A stretch of 5,993 nucleotides of DNA. Source: an uncultured Collinsella sp. GTDB taxonomy: Bacteria > Actinomycetota > Coriobacteriia > Coriobacteriales > Coriobacteriaceae. Below the pieces are notes generated by a model. That model was given only the letters and a program-made list of their open reading frames with translations, was not told where the DNA came from and did not search any database. Position numbers and translations under genes: made by a program. Location: the NCBI GenBank assembly GCA_902478705.1, contig CABSMB010000095.1, positions 1-5,993 on the forward strand, read 5' to 3'. Below, one piece after another: positions 5,215 through 5,993 of the stretch (position 1 is its first letter; each line of letters starts with the position of its first letter).

Positions 5215-5257
5215 GTGGTATTAAAAACACGTTGGGTGTATGTCTATAATTGGTATC
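5215..5257 (+). promoter_or_regulatory. Promoter with overlapping operator-like elements before the SIS gene
   Basis: TATAAT at 5245-5250 is a perfect -10 box, with -35-like TTAAAA (5221-5226) 18 bp upstream. GTGGTATTAAA (5215-5225) and TATAATTGGTATC (5245-5257) are the same two strings found before EIIC copy 2, and their starts are again exactly 30 bp apart, while the spacer between them differs. Conserved elements around a variable spacer argue for selection and for shared regulation of the two operons. Transcription should start near 5257, leaving a leader of about 50 nt. Confidence 0.75.
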
Positions 5258-5265
5258 GAAAAGAA

Positions 5266-5286
5266 ACGCGATGTATAGAGTCGCGT
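5266..5286 (+). promoter_or_regulatory. Short dyad in the SIS gene leader
   Basis: ACGCGA (5266-5271) and TCGCGT (5281-5286) are perfect inverted repeats nine bases apart, between the likely transcription start and the ribosome binding site (AGAAAGGA, 5294-5301). It could be a small hairpin or a protein-binding dyad. There is no second copy before EIIC, so a chance dyad is possible. Confidence 0.3.
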
Positions 5287-5307
5287 CCAGGACAGAAAGG
5301 ACAAACC

Positions 5308-5993
5308 ATGAAGGAAACCGAGAAGATCGAGATCATGCACTTTAGCCAGGAGGGCTACGTCGAGGACGGCAAGAACGTCTACGAGACCGGCAAGAAGATG
5401 ACCGCGCTCGCCGACAAGGTCGCCGACGAGGGCTATGACGCCGTCTTCCTGATGGGCGTCGGCGGCACCTGGGACGAGTTTATGCAGCTCGAGTACCTCA
5501 TGAACAAGTTCGGCGACCGCGATCTCGAGGTCTACCTGATCCACGCCGCCGAGTGGAACGTCTCCGGCCACAAGCGCATGACCGAGAAGTCCGTCGTGCT
5601 GACCGCCTCCGAGTCCGGCACCACCCCCGAGGTCCTCGAGGCCGTCAAGAAGATGAAGGACATGGACGTCCGCGTCTACGCCATGACCAAGCCCGAGGGT
5701 CTCATCGGCCAGGCTGTCGGCGCCGAGAACTGCGTCGCCATGGCGTCCGATCACGGCTCCGGTGGCTGCGAGAAGGGCTACTACCTCGCCGACTGCTTCG
5801 GCCTGCGCCTGCTCAACCGCCGCGGCTGCTTCCCCAAGTTCGATCTGTTCATCGAGCAGACCAAGGACATCTGGAAGGATATGCTCGACATCCGCAAGCG
5901 CTTCGAGCCGCGCGCCGAGGAGCTCGCCAAGAAGTACGCCCTCGCGCCCTACACCATGTTCATCGGCTCCGGTGCACTCTGGGGCGAGACCAT
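5308..5993 (+). CDS. FrlB/GfrF-like SIS-domain sugar-amine deglycase (3' truncated by window)
   Basis: 228 residues are visible and the frame is still open at the window end; FrlB-type proteins are about 340-350 long. The first SIS (sugar isomerase) fold covers about residues 30-165: FLMGVGGTWDEF (47-58) is the phosphosugar-binding glycine loop, and LTASESGTTPEV (98-109) is the Ser-x-Ser-Gly-x-Thr loop that grips the phosphate. AAEWN (80-84), VYAMTK (123-128) and the second SIS start MFIGSGALWGET (217-228) line up by memory with FrlB better than with GlmS or simple isomerases. Family members split fructoselysine- or glucoselysine-6-phosphate into glucose 6-phosphate and lysine in the cytoplasm. 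Whether this one uses lysine or another amine, or is an isomerase, cannot be decided here. ATG 5308 follows AGAAAGGA by six bases. Codons are strongly G/C-ending, suggesting high expression. It shares control elements with the EIIC-EIID operon at 2247. Confidence 0.75.
   Translation, partial: MKETEKIEIMHFSQEGYVEDGKNVYETGKKMTALADKVADEGYDAVFLMGVGGTWDEFMQLEYLMNKFGDRDLEVYLIHAAEWNVSGHKRMTEKSVVLTASESGTTPEVLEAVKKMKDMDVRVYAMTKPEGLIGQAVGAENCVAMASDHGSGGCEKGYYLADCFGLRLLNRRGCFPKFDLFIEQTKDIWKDMLDIRKRFEPRAEELAKKYALAPYTMFIGSGALWGET

Noticed and set aside
5221..5754. Long minus-strand open frame opposite the SIS gene
   Set aside because: It is a shadow of high third-position GC in the SIS gene and runs through that gene's promoter; the composition is low-complexity and no family is recognisable.

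Overview
The window looks like a piece of chromosome from a high-GC gut actinobacterium, most likely a Coriobacteriia member such as Collinsella. The evidence is indirect: strongly G/C-ending codons in the metabolic genes, mannose-family PTS genes beside an FrlB-like SIS protein, and family resemblance of the proteins. There are no RNA genes or other taxonomic markers. All genes are on the + strand.

Layout. (1) Positions 1-1054 hold the 3' end of a mannose/sorbose-family PTS EIIC gene, cut by the window start, and a complete EIID gene that overlaps it. A strong intrinsic terminator (1084-1114) follows. (2) 1133-2023 is an EamA/DMT-type transporter whose Shine-Dalgarno begins only 7 nt after the terminator T-run. 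(3) 2024-2246 is a regulatory region with a promoter, operator-like repeats and a long leader. (4) 2247-3834 is a second, complete EIIC-EIID pair. Its last 79 EIIC codons and the whole EIID gene (2781-3830) are base-for-base identical to 1-1050. (5) A second terminator (3869-3906) is followed at once by an MFS transporter (3923-5137), the same arrangement as in the first module but with unrelated sequence. (6) 5138-5307 is a second regulatory region that shares a bipartite promoter/operator signature with the first one, at identical spacing. It also carries an inverted copy of the 18-bp element. (7) 5308-5993 is the start of a two-SIS-domain sugar-amine enzyme resembling fructoselysine/glucoselysine-6-phosphate deglycases, cut by the window end.

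How the parts may work together. EIIC and EIID form the membrane part of a mannose-type PTS that imports and phosphorylates a sugar or sugar-amine. An FrlB/GfrF-type SIS enzyme would split the phosphorylated product, for example a fructose- or glucose-lysine Amadori compound, into hexose phosphate and free amino acid. The shared control elements before the second EIIC gene and the SIS gene suggest one regulator for both. EIIA and EIIB are not in the window. The EamA and MFS carriers behind the two PTS pairs could export a product, but that is speculation.

The most notable observations are the perfect repeat of about 1 kb with an abrupt codon-usage change at its left edge (recent gene conversion, or an assembly effect because the window starts exactly there), the shared operator architecture, and the two terminators placed directly against the ribosome binding sites of the two transporter genes.
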